Assembly (NCBI GenBank): GCA_022376925.1
Contig: JAIOJX010000005.1
Location: forward strand, 95,949,001 to 96,013,000
DNA length: 64,000 bases
Source of the DNA: Tragulus kanchil
Taxonomy: Eukaryota; Chordata; Mammalia; Artiodactyla; Tragulidae
Direction of reading: 5' to 3'
The notes beneath the pieces were generated by a model. It had not been told where the DNA came from and did no database searches. It was given only the letters and a program-made list of their open reading frames with translations. The position numbers were made by a program, and so were the translations under genes. This document shows, piece after piece, positions 23,176 to 34,945 of the stretch. Within the stretch, counting starts at the first letter, position 1; each line of letters starts with the position of its first letter.

Positions 23176-25354
23176 ATAGTTCTTGTCAATCTGGAATTAT
23201 ACTGATCTACTATATAGTAAAGAAAATCATATACTATTATGCTGAGCTATTGTTTATAGACTAATATATTTATATTATAGGGGAAAAGAATTTCCCAACC
23301 CAAAATGTGTCTCTCTGGTGTATTAATTATTTTAAGCTGATGGGGAAAACTCTGAAAGCCAAGTCATAGCTGCTATCCATTAGGGTGTCTTCCTTATGTA
23401 CCAAGAAGAGGATGACCTATTACCAGTGAAGAAGTCAATGACTGAAATCTGTGTGAAACCTTATCCTTGATTATTGTGCTTTTCTTGGTAATTTTCTATA
23501 ACTGACTCTCTCCACCTCTAAAATTCTCTTTTGTCTTTTGTGGAGGATGGTATTTAAGGTGAAAGTTTCTACCATTTCAGTGAGTCACTCAGTTTTCCTG
23601 GATCTTTCCTATGTATTTATTTTTGTTGTTTAGTCAGTAAGTCATATCTAACTCTTTGTAACTCCATGGACTATAACTCACCAGGCTCCTCTGTCAATGG
23701 GATTGTCCCAGGCAAGAATACTGGAATGGCTTGCCATTTTCTCCTCCAGAGAATCATCCTGGCCCAGGGATAGAACCTGCATCTCCTGCATTGGTAGGTA
23801 GATTTTTTGCCACTGAACCAACAGAGAAGCCCCTCTGCTATGTATACATGTATTCAACTTTTGTCTGGTTTTCTCCTGTTAACCTGCTTCATATCAATTT
23901 AATTCTTCATCCAGCCTGAAGACTCTGGAAGGGTACAAGAAAGTGTCTTCCAATGTAACAAGATTTATACCAGAACTAATTTTCTATTCTATTTCATAAT
24001 GTAAACTTCCATTGTTTGCCACTACTACATATCTTAGTTTATATGTTAATGCAGTCTGTGCTAAACTAACAAATATACAAATGATCTCTAAAATTTTTAT
24101 AAACTTAACTTGTATTGTTGACGTCTTTGGTGATGCCCCTAGGATCTTTGAGTTGCTTTATTAAGCATTGAGTTCAGGCATTTTCTAGATTTTCATAGTA
24201 GATTCCAAAATCTAAAAGCTGAAGGATACAGTTGGGGTTTCTGACGATACTCTTGTAGATTTTCCAAAGTGCTATAGTTCTTGTCAATCTGGAATTATAC
24301 TGATCTACTATATAGTAAAGAAAATCATATACTATTATGCTGAGCTATTGTTTATAGACTAATATATTTATATTATAGGGGAAAAGAATTTCCCAACCCA
24401 AAATGTGTCTCTCTGGTGTATTAATTATTTTAAGCTGATGGGGAAAACTCTGAAAGCCAAGTCATAGCTGCTATCCATTAGGGTGTCTTCCTTATGTACC
24501 AAGAAGAGGATGACCTATTACCAGTGAAGAAGTCAATGACTGAAATCTGTGTGAAACCTTATCCTTGATTATTGTGCTTTTCTTGGTAATTTTCTATAAC
24601 TGACTCTCCCACCTCTAAAATTCTCTTTTGTCTTTTGTGGAGGATGGTATTTAAGGTGAAAGTTTCTACCATTTCAGTGAGTCACTCAGTTTTCCTGGAT
24701 CTTTCCTATGTATTTATTTTTGTTGTTTAGTCAGTAAGTCATATCTAACTCTTTGTAACTCCATGGACTATAACTCACCAGGCTCCTCTGTCAATGGGAT
24801 TGTCCCAGGCAAGAATACTGGAATGGCTTGCCATTTTCTCCTCCAGAGAATCATCCTGGCCCAGGGATAGAACCTGCATCTCCTGCATTGGTAGGTAGAT
24901 TTTTTGCCACTGAACCAACAGAGAAGCCCCTCTGCTATGTATACATGTATTCAACTTTTGTCGGGTTTTCTCCTGTTAACCTGCTTCATATCAATTTAAT
25001 TCTTCATCCAGCCTGAAGACTCTGGAAGGGTACAAGAAAGTGTCTTCCAATGTAACAAGATTTATACCAGAACTAATTTTCTATTCTATTTCATAATGTA
25101 AACTTCCATTGTTTGCCACTACTACATATCTTAGTTTATATGTTAATGCAGTCTGTGCTAAACTAACAAATATACAAATGATCTCTAAAATTTTTATAAA
25201 CTTAACTTGTATTGTTGACGTCTTTGGTGATGCCCCTAGGATCTTTGAGTTGCTTTATTAAGCATTGAGTTCAGGCATTTTCTAGATTTTCATAGTAGAT
25301 TCCAAAATCTAAAAGCTGAAGGATACAGTTGGGATTTCTGACGATACTCTTGTG
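23176..25354. repeat. Direct duplication G (23176-24257 / 24274-25354)
   Basis: Offset 1,098, shrinking by two after a CTCTCC/CTCCC difference. Both copies start ATAGTTCTTGTCAATCTGGA and end CTGACGATACTCTTGT. A Bov-tA is included. Sixteen bases belonging to neither copy lie between them. Confidence 0.95.
23622..23832 (-). mobile_element. Bov-tA SINE
   Basis: Reverse-strand Bov-tA: TTTAGTCAGTAAGTCATATC, CTCCATGGACTATAACTCAC, CAGGCAAGAATACTGGAATG, CAGGGATAGAACCTGCATC, ending CAACAGAGAAGCCC. It is moderately diverged. Copy at 24719-24929. Confidence 0.92.
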
Positions 25355-26170
25355 GCCAGGGCCCCTGATTTGTTTCAGGATGCACAAACCCAAGTCTATT
25401 GTATGAAACTGAACTGCTTAGGTGGAGGGCACAGCATGTAGGCTTCATTTTCTTCTGTCATGGATCATGACCAAGGCAGAATTGTATTAGGCTTGGCAGG
25501 TGGTTTCCTAGGTCGATTCTTTCCTGATAATAACAGAGGAACTGCTATTGTGCTATTATATCTTTTTATCTACAGTCTCTTCAGTTAAGTAGAAAGTTAA
25601 TCTCCTTTGGAATCCCCGTTGTATGGTGGATTTTAACAATCATCCACTGAGATTTAGCTTAGAATCTGTTTTTAGTCTTCACTCTCCCTTCATGTTCTGA
25701 TGGATCTCTTTCTGCCCAACATAATGGGTTCCCTATCTACAAACAAGAGCTCTCACTGGTGCAGTGACTACTATTCAGCTCACTCTCTTCCATATTCACC
25801 AACACCATCTATATCTTCTCTGGTGAGTCTATTCCCAAGGTACTTTCATTGAAAATCATAGTAGACAGTGTTAGAAATGAGTCAGTGTTGGCTGAGAGGG
25901 AAATTACCAGTGCAGATGTTTATAATGAAGCCTGTCTTTATTGAATCCATGTTTTACTCTATTTTGTCCAGAATATAATTGTGCTTCAGCACTTTGTATC
26001 TATTTCTTATGCACTAGCTTTTCTTTACAGAAATCATAGTCTTTAGAACCAATTCAGTATGCTCTGGCTCTTAATACATTTTAATGTAACAGAACAGTTT
26101 GTTTTCATTAGACAGATGTAGTTTATCGAAGACAGATATAGCACAATTATTACAAAAAAGAAACTCAATT
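25355..26170. other. No recognised feature
   Basis: About 800 bases of apparently single-copy DNA between duplications G and H. I see no repeat family, splice-bounded coding block or RNA gene that I can support. Confidence 0.5.
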
Positions 26171-26289
26171 TTACCTAGATATTTTAATTTATGTTTTATT
26201 TTTAAAAATTAATAAGCCTTACTGACACAAATGACAGTTAAAAAGCAACCAGTTATATGTCTGTTTGGATGAGTTTTTATAATTAATTT

Positions 26290-28677
26290 GCCCACATAAC
26301 TACCATTACAATCAAAATATAGAATGTTTTCATCACCTAAGAGTGAATTCCAGTTATCCACTGGCCAAAGCAAAAATAGATAAACTTTCTCCCACTAGTT
26401 ATTAGCTAAATCCATGTTAGAGATTCGTACAAATTTAATCATTCATTTTACTTATTATTTTTCTTTTTATTTGAGTTCTTGTCCCTACCTTTTTCCTTTC
26501 CTATGCCTATTTTCATTTACTTTCCAGTTTCCTAAAGTGCAAACTTAGGTCACTGCCTTGAGACCTTTATTCTTTTCTAGTATAAAAATATGATGCCACA
26601 AATTTTCCTCTAAGCACTTTTTTGGTTGCAGCCCACAAGTTTAAATGTGTTTTGTTTTCATTATCTTTCCATTGTTATATTTTCCAGTATTCTTGTGATT
26701 TATTCTTTGACCCATGGGCTATTTAGAAATGAGATTTTGGCTTCCCTGGTGGCTCAGTGATAAAGAATAAGCCCACCATACAGAACACACAAGTTTGATC
26801 CTTGATCCAGGAAGATCCCACATGCCATGGAACAGCTAAGCATGTGCCCCACAACTATTGAGTTGGTGCTTTAGAGCCTGGAAGCCACAACTACAAAAGC
26901 CCATGTTCCCTAGAGCCAGTGCTCTGCAACAAGAGAAGCTCCTACAATGAGAAACCCTGCACCACAGCTCAAGACTTGTAGCCTGTGGTCACCCCAACTA
27001 GAGCAAAGCCCATGCAGCAACAAAGACCCATCACAGCCAAAAATGATAAACAAGTAAATAAGTAAAGTTATAAAAACAAATAATCAAAATGTGAACAAGA
27101 TGAAACTTAAAAACATATAAATGAGTTTTAAAATTCCCAGTTATCTGTGGATTTTTGCTAGAAATCTTTCTGCTGTTATTTCCAACTTAATTCTCTTCAG
27201 ATGAGAGAGCTACTCCAAATGATCTACATTTTTTTTAAGTTTATGGAGTATATTTCATGGCATAGTATATGGTCTGGCTCAATAAACTTTCCATATGAAT
27301 GTGAAAAGAACAGGATATATTCTGTAGATTTTTTGATTATTGGTTAGTGTTCTAATATGGTGGTTAGAAAAGTTGGTTTCAAGTATTTTTGAAGTTTTTT
27401 AATATACTTTGATTTTTCTATTGTGCCACCAGTTCCTGAAAAATAAGTGGTAATATATCCAAATATATTTATCGCGTTTAGTAGGTTGCCCACATAACTA
27501 CCATTACAATCAAAATATAGAATGTTTTCATCACCTAAGAGTGAATTCCAGTTATCCACTGGCCAAAGCAAAAATAGATAAACTTTCTCCCACTAGTTAT
27601 TAGCTAAATCCATGTTAGAGATTCGTACAAATTTAATCATTCATTTTACTTATTATTTTTCTTTTTATTTGAGTTCTTGTCCCTACCTTTTTCCTTTCCT
27701 ATGCCTATTTTCATTTACTTTCCAGTTTCCTAAAGTGCAAACTTAGGTCACTGCCTTGAGACCTTTATTCTTTTCTAGTATAAAAATATGATGCCACAAA
27801 TTTTCCTCTAAGCACTTTTTTGGTTGCAGCCCACAAGTTTAAATGTGTTTTGTTTTCATTATCTTTCCATTGTTATATTTTCCAGTATTCTTGTGATTTA
27901 TTCTTTGACCCATGGGCTATTTAGAAATGAGATTTTGGCTTCCCTGGTGGCTCAGTGATAAAGAATAAGCCCACCATACAGAACACACAAGTTTGATCCT
28001 TGATCCAGGAAGATCCCACATGCCATGGAACAGCTAAGCATGTGCCCCACAACTATTGAGTTGGTGCTTTAGAGCCTGGAAGCCACAACTACAAAAGCCC
28101 ATGTTCCCTAGAGCCAGTGCTCTGCAACAAGAGAAGCTCCTACAATGAGAAACCCTGCACCACAGCTCAAGACTTGTAGCCTGTGGTCACCCCAACTAGA
28201 GCAAAGCCCATGCAGCAACAAAGACCCATCACAGCCAAAAATGATAAACAAGTAAATAAGTAAAGTTATAAAAACAAATAATCAAAATGTGAACAAGATG
28301 AAACTTAAAAACATATAAATGAGTTTTAAAATTCCCAGTTATCTGTGGATTTTTGCTAGAAATCTTTCTGCTGTTATTTCCAACTTAATTCTCTTCAGAT
28401 GAGAGAGCTACTCCAAATGATCTACATTTTTTTTAAGTTTATGGAGTATATTTCATGGCATAGTATATGGTCTGGCTCAATAAACTTTCCATATGAATGT
28501 GAAAAGAACAGGATATATTCTGTAGATTTTTTGATTATTGGTTAGTGTTCTAATATGGTGGTTAGAAAAGTTGGTTTCAAGTATTTTTGAAGTTTTTTAA
28601 TATACTTTGATTTTTCAGGCTAATTGTGCCACCAGTTCCTGAAAAATAAGTGGTAATATATCCAAATATATTTATCG
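26290..28677. repeat. Direct duplication H (26290-27475 / 27488-28677)
   Basis: Offset 1,198, the longest of the series. Copy 2 has five extra bases (TTTTTCAGGCTAATTGTG versus TTTTTCTATTGTG) near its right end. At the joint copy 1 reads ATCGCGTTTAGTAGGTTG, where copy 2 reads ATCGATTACCTGTTTCTCCT then AGTAGGTTGG. Copy 1 therefore appears to lack ~11 bases right before the joint. Confidence 0.95.
26739..27080 (+). mobile_element. tRNA-Glu (CHR-type) SINE, full length, old
   Basis: The head GGCTTCCCTGGTGGCTCAGT and the B-box region GTTTGATCCTTGATCC are followed by GGAAGATCCCACATGCC and CAACAAAGACCCATCACAGC, then an AATAAGTAAA tail. This is the common artiodactyl body (CACAACTATTGAG, AACAAGAGAAGC), unlike the long SINE copies S1-S7. 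Copy at 27937-28278. Confidence 0.9.
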
Positions 28678-29683
28678 ATTACCTGTTTCTCCTAGTAGGT
28701 TGGTCATTTCCCCCTTTCTATTTTTTGAAGTCCATTTGTTAGGGATATTCACATTTAGAATGTTTATGTCTCTGCTGGATTTACCCTATGTTATTAGGAA
28801 ATGTACTTTTTTTGATTCTAGTAATATTACTTTTTTGACATTAACATTAACTGATATGTATATGGCCACTCTAACTTTCTTATTAGCATTTATTTACTAT
28901 GCCTTTTTTCATCTTATGTGGTATTTCAGTTTATATGTAAAGTGGAAATGTAAGTTGGTTTTAAATAGTATGGTGTTGGATTTTTCTTTTTCATCCAGTC
29001 TATATCTACCTTTTACTTCACTTTTTACATCATTTTCATTAATGTAATTATCAATTTCATTTAAATCTACTATTTTGCCATTTTTTTCTTTTTCCCTGAA
29101 TCAGTCCTCTGCTATTTATTTCCTGTTGTTTTCCATTTATTTGAATTAAATTACATTTGTATGAATTTCTGTCTCTCTTCTGTTGGCTACTATGCCATAC
29201 TTTTAAAATTATTTTTAGCAGTTTCTTTAGGGTTTATAATACATACCTTTAGTTTATCACACTGTCTTTTTAGAGTGTACTATGTCAATTTACACCAGAG
29301 ATGAAAATCCTAAACTCTTATTTTTTTTGTATTTTCTTCTTTCTGCTTTTCGTTATATTATTGTCATATATCATGATCCTTTATGTTATAAAGCCCACTG
29401 CACTCTTATTTTTCCCTTTGTCAGTTTCATTTCAAATAAATGTTTAAAATGCTGAAATTATATATTTACTCACATATTTACCAGTTCTCACACTTTTCTT
29501 TGTGTAGATCCATGTGAAGAACTACTTTTAACATGTTTTACAGTGCTAGTTTGCTGGCAACAGATTCTATCTTCTTGTCTGAAAAAAGTTACTATTTTCA
29601 TTTTATTTTTGAATTGTTAACTGGATATAGCATTCAAAGTACTTTTTCCTGGAAATTTGTTATGATATATTTTGGTCTTGTCA

Positions 29684-30160
29684 ACTGAAAAAAAAAAAAA
29701 AACAAAAAACAAAATGTGAGAGCTGTGAGTTAAATTTTATTGGGAACAAAGTGAGGACTATAGCCCAGGAGCAACATTTAGATACTCTGAGAAACTGTTC
29801 CAAAGAAGCTGTGGGGGAAGGTCATTTATATGTGATTTTGGTGAAGTAGGAGCTAATACAATCAAAGAAACATTTATACAAGCAAACAGTTTTGCAGAAG
29901 GTTGTTACTAGTCTTGTGAAGGCTGCTGCTAGTCCCAAGGAGCAGATATCACTGTGAAGAATTTTAGTACTTTTCTAGCTATGAGAAGATGCAAAAATGA
30001 GATTGAAAATATTGAACTATCTGAACATCTGTTCTGCCAGTTTTTCCTACAACATGAAGTTGCTCATTTTTTGTCTTTATCCTGAACTCCTTTCAGGCAG
30101 AGTTGAAGGACAGCAGCTATAATAGCTCAGGATTTAATGCTTGTAAAGATAGATGGCAAG
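29684..30160. mobile_element. Possible LTR-type ruminant repeat
   Basis: After an A run, TGTGAGAGCTGTGAGTTAAA, then TTTTATTGGGAACAAAGTGA, then GGACTATAGCCCAGGAG is a sequence I associate with a ruminant LTR family, but I cannot name it with confidence. It lacks internal viral genes. It could instead be another interspersed repeat. Confidence 0.4.
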
Positions 30161-32343
30161 TACCCTTGGCAAGTGGCGATTTGTAGTTGGGAAGTCTGAT
30201 TTATTTTAATGTGTTTTTATCTTGTTCCAAGTTTGTTGAGCTTCTTAAATATGTTGATTAATTGCTTCCATAAAATTTTGAACAATTACTGTTATTTTTT
30301 AAGTATATATTCCATCCCACTTTTTTGTCTGAATACTAGAACTAATTGCATTAATTAATTGCATTTTCATTGATTCCATTATATTCAGAAATTTGTTTAT
30401 ATATAGAAAGAAATGATTATCATTGTTATTGTTTTGGTCACTAAGTTATGTCCAACTCTTTTGCAACCCCATAGACAGGAAGATTGGAAGCTGACTGTGG
30501 ATCAGATCATGAATTCCTTATTTTAAAGTTCAGACTTCAAATGAAGAAAGTAGGGAAAACCACTAGGGCATTCAGGTATGATCTAAATCAAATCCCTTAT
30601 GATTATACAGTAAAAGTGACAAACAGATTCAAGGGACCATATCTGATAGATGGAAGAAACATGAATGGATGTTAGGTTTGGAACATTGTACAGGAGGCAG
30701 TGATCAAAACTGTCACCTAGAAAAAGAAATGCCAAAAGGCAAAATCGTTTTCTGAACCCTTACAAATAACTTTGAAAAGAAGAGAAGTGAAAGGATAAGG
30801 AGAAAAGGAAAGCTATGCCCATCTGAATGCAGAGTTCCAGAAAATAGCAAAGAGAGATAAGAAAAGCCTTCCAAAGTGAATAATGCAAAGAAATAGAGGA
30901 AAACGATAGAATGGGGGAGACCAGAGGTAGAGGTATCTTCAAAATATTAGAGAAACCAAGGGAATATTTCATGCAAAGATGGGCAAAATAAAGGACAAAA
31001 ACTGTATGGACCTAACAGAAGCAGAGAGATTAAGAAAAGGAGGCAAGAATACACAGAAGAACTATACAAAAAAGATCTTAATGACCAGGATAGCCATGAG
31101 GGTGTGATCATTCAACTAGAGTCAAACAGCCTGGAGTGTGAAATCATGTGGGTCTTAGGAAGCATCACAATGAACAAAGCTAGTAATGGGTGATGGAATT
31201 CCAGCTAAGCTATTTCAAATCCTAAAAGAGAATCATTGTTTATCCTGTTCCAAGTTTGTTTTGGAAGGGCTACCCTTGGCAAGTGGCGATTTGTAGTTGG
31301 GAAGTCTGATTTATTTTAATGTGTTTTTATCTTGTTCCAAGTTTGTTGAGCTTCTTAAATATGTTGATTAATTGCTTCCATAAAATTTTGAACAATTACT
31401 GTTATTTTTTAAGTATATATTCCATCCCACTTTTTTGTCTGAATACTAGAACTAATTGCATTAATTAATTGCATTTTCATTGATTCCATTATATTCAGAA
31501 ATTTGTTTATATATAGAAAGAAATGATTATCATTGTTATTGTTTTGGTCACTAAGTTATGTCCAACTCTTTTGCAACCCCATAGACAGGAAGATTGGAAG
31601 CTGACTGTGGATCAGATCATGAATTCCTTATTTTAAAGTTCAGACTTCAAATGAAGAAAGTAGGGAAAACCACTAGGGCATTCAGGTATGATCTAAATCA
31701 AATCCCTTATGATTATACAGTAAAAGTGACAAACAGATTCAAGGGACCATATCTGATAGATGGAAGAAACATGAATGGATGTTAGGTTTGGAACATTGTA
31801 CAGGAGGCAGTGATCAAAACTGTCACCTAGAAAAAGAAATGCCAAAAGGCAAAATCGTTTTCTGAACCCTTACAAATAACTTTGAAAAGAAGAGAAGTGA
31901 AAGGATAAGGAGAAAAGGAAAGCTATGCCCATCTGAATGCAGAGTTCCAGAAAATAGCAAAGAGAGATAAGAAAAGCCTTCCAAAGTGAATAATGCAAAG
32001 AAATAGAGGAAAACGATAGAATGGGGGAGACCAGAGGTAGAGGTATCTTCAAAATATTAGAGAAACCAAGGGAATATTTCATGCAAAGATGGGCAAAATA
32101 AAGGACAAAAACTGTATGGACCTAACAGAAGCAGAGAGATTAAGAAAAGGAGGCAAGAATACACAGAAGAACTATACAAAAAAGATCTTAATGACCAGGA
32201 TAGCCATGAGGGTGTGATCATTCAACTAGAGTCAAACAGCCTGGAGTGTGAAATCATGTGGGTCTTAGGAAGCATCACAATGAACAAAGCTAGTAATGGG
32301 TGATGGAATTCCAGCTAAGCTATTTCAAATCCTAAAAGAGAAT
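30161..32343. repeat. Direct duplication I (30161-31233 / 31271-32343)
   Basis: Offset 1,110 throughout. Both copies start TACCCTTGGCAAGTGGCGAT and end CTAAAAGAGAAT. The 37-base spacer contains TATCCTGTTCCAAGTTTGTT, a near repeat of TATCTTGTTCCAAGTTTGTT from inside the copies, so the joint is mosaic. The end of copy 2 is copy 1 of duplication J. Confidence 0.95.
30430..30476 (-). mobile_element. Bov-A fragment at BovB edge
   Basis: GGTCACTAAGTTATGTCCAA, then CTCTTTTGCAACCCCATAGA is the complement of a Bov-A/BovB 3' end. It abuts sense BovB sequence at 30477, so two elements or a rearranged one meet here. Copy at 31540-31586. Confidence 0.65.
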
Positions 32344-34273
32344 GCTATTAAAAGGCTATGCTAAATATGCCAGCAAATTTGGAAAGCTCAGCAGTGGCCA
32401 CTGGACTAGAAAATTAATTTTCATTCCAACCCCAAAGAAGGGCAAGGTCAAAGAATGTTTAAATTACCACACAATTACATTCATTTCACATGCTGGCAAA
32501 GTAAAGATCAAAATCCTCCAAGATAGGCTTCAACAGTACCTGAACCAAGAATTTCCAGATGCACAAGCTGGATTTAGAAAAGGCAGAGGAACCAGGGATC
32601 AAATTATCAACATCTGTTGGATCATAGAAAAGGCAAGAGAATTCATTAACTATGCTAAAGCCTTTCATTATGTGGATCACAACAAAATGGAAAATTCTTA
32701 AAGAAATGGGAATACCAACTACCTTACCTGCCTCCTGAGAAACCTGTATGTAGGATAAGAAGCCACAATCAGAACTGAACATGGGACAATGTATTGGATC
32801 CAAACTGGGAAAGCAGTAAGTAAAGACTATTTCATGTCACCCTGCTTATTTAACTTATATGCAGAGTATATCATGTGAAATGCCAGTCTGAATGAAGCAC
32901 AAGCTAGATTCAAGATTGCCAGGAAACATATCAATCTCAGCTATGCAGATGACACTGACCTTATGGCAGAAAGCAGAAGAACTAAAGAGCCTCTTGATGA
33001 AGGTGAAAAAGGAGAGTGAAAAAAGCTGGCTTAGGAATTCCCTGGTGATCCAGTGGTTAAGATGCCAAACTCCCAAGCAGGGGGCCTGGGTTCAATCCCT
33101 GGTCAGGGAACTAGATCCCACTAGAAAAAAACCCAAAGTGAATAATGCAAAGAAATAGAGGAAAACGATAGAATGGGGGAGACCAGAGGTAGAGGTATCT
33201 TCAAAATATTAGAGAAACCAAGGGAATATTTCATGCAAAGATGGGCAAAATAAAGGACACAACCTGTATGGACCTAACAGAAGCAGAGAGATTAAGAAAA
33301 GGAGGCAAGAATACACAGAAGAACTATACAAAAAAGATCTTAATGACCAGGATAGCCATGAGGGTGTGATCATTCAACTAGAGTCAAACAGCCTGGAGTG
33401 TGAAATCATGTGGGTCTTAGGAAGCATCACAATGAACAAAGCTAGTAATGGGTGATGGAATTCCAGCTAAGCTATTTCAAATCCTAAAAGAGAATGCTAT
33501 TAAAAGGCTATGCTAAATATGCCAGCAAATTTGGAAAGCTCAGCAGTGGCCACTGGACTAGAAAATTAATTTTCATTCCAACCCCAAAGAAGGGCAAGGT
33601 CAAAGAATGTTTAAATTACCACACAATTACATTCATTTCACATGCTGGCAAAGTAAAGATCAAAATCCTCCAAGATAGGCTTCAACAGTACCTGAACCAA
33701 GAATTTCCAGATGCACAAGCTGGATTTAGAAAAGGCAGAGGAACCAGGGATCAAATTATCAACATCTGTTGGATCATAGAAAAGGCAAGAGAATTCATTA
33801 ACTATGCTAAAGCCTTTCATTATGTGGATCACAACAAAATGGAAAATTCTTAAAGAAATGGGAATACCAACTACCTTACCTGCCTCCTGAGAAACCTGTA
33901 TGTAGGATAAGAAGCCACAATCAGAACTGAACATGGGACAATGTATTGGATCCAAACTGGGAAAGCAGTAAGTAAAGACTATTTCATGTCACCCTGCTTA
34001 TTTAACTTATATGCAGAGTATATCATGTGAAATGCCAGTCTGAATGAAGCACAAGCTAGATTCAAGATTGCCAGGAAACATATCAATCTCAGCTATGCAG
34101 ATGACACTGACCTTATGGCAGAAAGCAGAAGAACTAAAGAGCCTCTTGATGAAGGTGAAAAAGGAGAGTGAAAAAAGCTGGCTTAGGAATTCCCTGGTGA
34201 TCCAGTGGTTAAGATGCCAAACTCCCAAGCAGGGGGCCTGGGTTCAATCCCTGGTCAGGGAACTAGATCCCAC
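31981..34273. repeat. Direct duplication J (31981-33121 / 33133-34273)
   Basis: Offset 1,152. Copy 1 stops inside a SINE (CTAGATCCCACTAG), where copy 2 continues ATCCCACATGCTGC. Near the start of copy 2, GGACACAACCTGTATGG differs from GGACAAAAACTGTATGG. The segment 30871-31233 of duplication I recurs here, so about 360 bases occur three times (30871, 31981, 33133). Confidence 0.95.
32342..33020 (+). pseudogene. BovB reverse transcriptase domain remnant
   Basis: The frame 32342-32701 carries FIPTPKKGKVKECLNYHTIT and QAGFRKGRGTRDQI, the early RT motifs of RTE elements. Motif A, normally DYAKAFD, reads NYAKAFH, so both acidic positions are lost. A stop follows at 32699. Further on, in another frame, YADD is intact at 32942-32953, followed by LMAESR-like sequence. 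Loss of motif A and the frameshifts rule out activity. The same block recurs at 33494-34172. Confidence 0.85.
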
Positions 34274-34345
34274 ATGCTGCAACCAAGACCCAGTGCAGCC
34301 AAAACAGTAAAAAAAAAAAAATAAAATAAAATAAAATAAATTAAA
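34188..34345 (+). mobile_element. tRNA-derived (CHR-like) SINE inserted in BovB
   Basis: GGAATTCCCTGGTGATCCAG (A-box region), then GGGTTCAATCCCTGGTCAGG (B-box), then CACATGCTGCAACC, GCAGCCAAAA and an (AAAAT)n tail near 34320-34339. It splits BovB between codons for GLA and LNIQK-type sequence. The flanks AGCTGGCTTA and ACCTGGCTTA form the target-site duplication (core CTGGCTTA). A truncated duplicate lies at 33036-33121. Confidence 0.9.
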
Positions 34346-34945
34346 GAAAAAACAAACAGAAGAAAACCTGGCTTAAAACTCAGCATTCAAAAAACTAAGA
34401 TCATGACATCTGGCCATATCACTTCATGGCACACAGATGAGCAAGCAATGGAAAGAGTGACAGACTTTATTTTCTTGGGCTCCAAAATCACTGTGGATGG
34501 AGACTGTAGCCATGTAATTAAAAGATGCTTGCTCCTTGAAAGAAAAGCTATGACAAAGCTAGACAGTGTATTAAAAAGCAGAGACATCACTTTGTCAACA
34601 AAAGTCCCTAAAGTCAAAAGCCATGGTTTTTCCAGTAGTCATGTATGGATGTGAGAGTTGGACCATAAAGAAGGCTGAGTGCTGAAAAATTGATGCCTTT
34701 CAACTGTGGTGCTGGAAAAAACTCTTGAGAGTCCTCTGGACTGCTATGAGATCAAAGCAGTCTATCCTAAAGGAAATCAGTCTTGAATATTCATTGGAAG
34801 GACTGAAAGTGAAGCTAACACTCTAATACTTTGGCCACCTGATGTGAAGAGACTACTCATTGCAAAGTAAGTATATGACATTCCCTATTTACAGATTGCA
34901 AAAGATCAAAAGGCCTGATGCTGAAAAAAATAGAAGGCAAAAGGA

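Larger units (their letters stand above)
26170..29680 (-). mobile_element. Ancient L1, reverse strand, interrupted by a SINE
   Basis: The plus strand carries phrases typical of antisense old L1: TTTGGTTGCAGCCCACAAGT, TATTCTTTGACCCATGGGC, GGCATAGTATATGGTCTGGC, ATATGGCCACTCTAACTTTC. Divergence is high and no frame is open. A CHR-like SINE is inserted at 26739-27080. Duplication H lies within it, so its true length is about 2.3 kb. Its limits are approximate. Confidence 0.7.

Noticed and set aside
28700..29047. 115-codon hydrophobic frame as a possible membrane protein
   Set aside because: It lies antisense within an ancient L1 (ATATGGCCACTCTAACTTTC and neighbours). T-rich antisense L1 gives Phe/Leu-rich chance frames.
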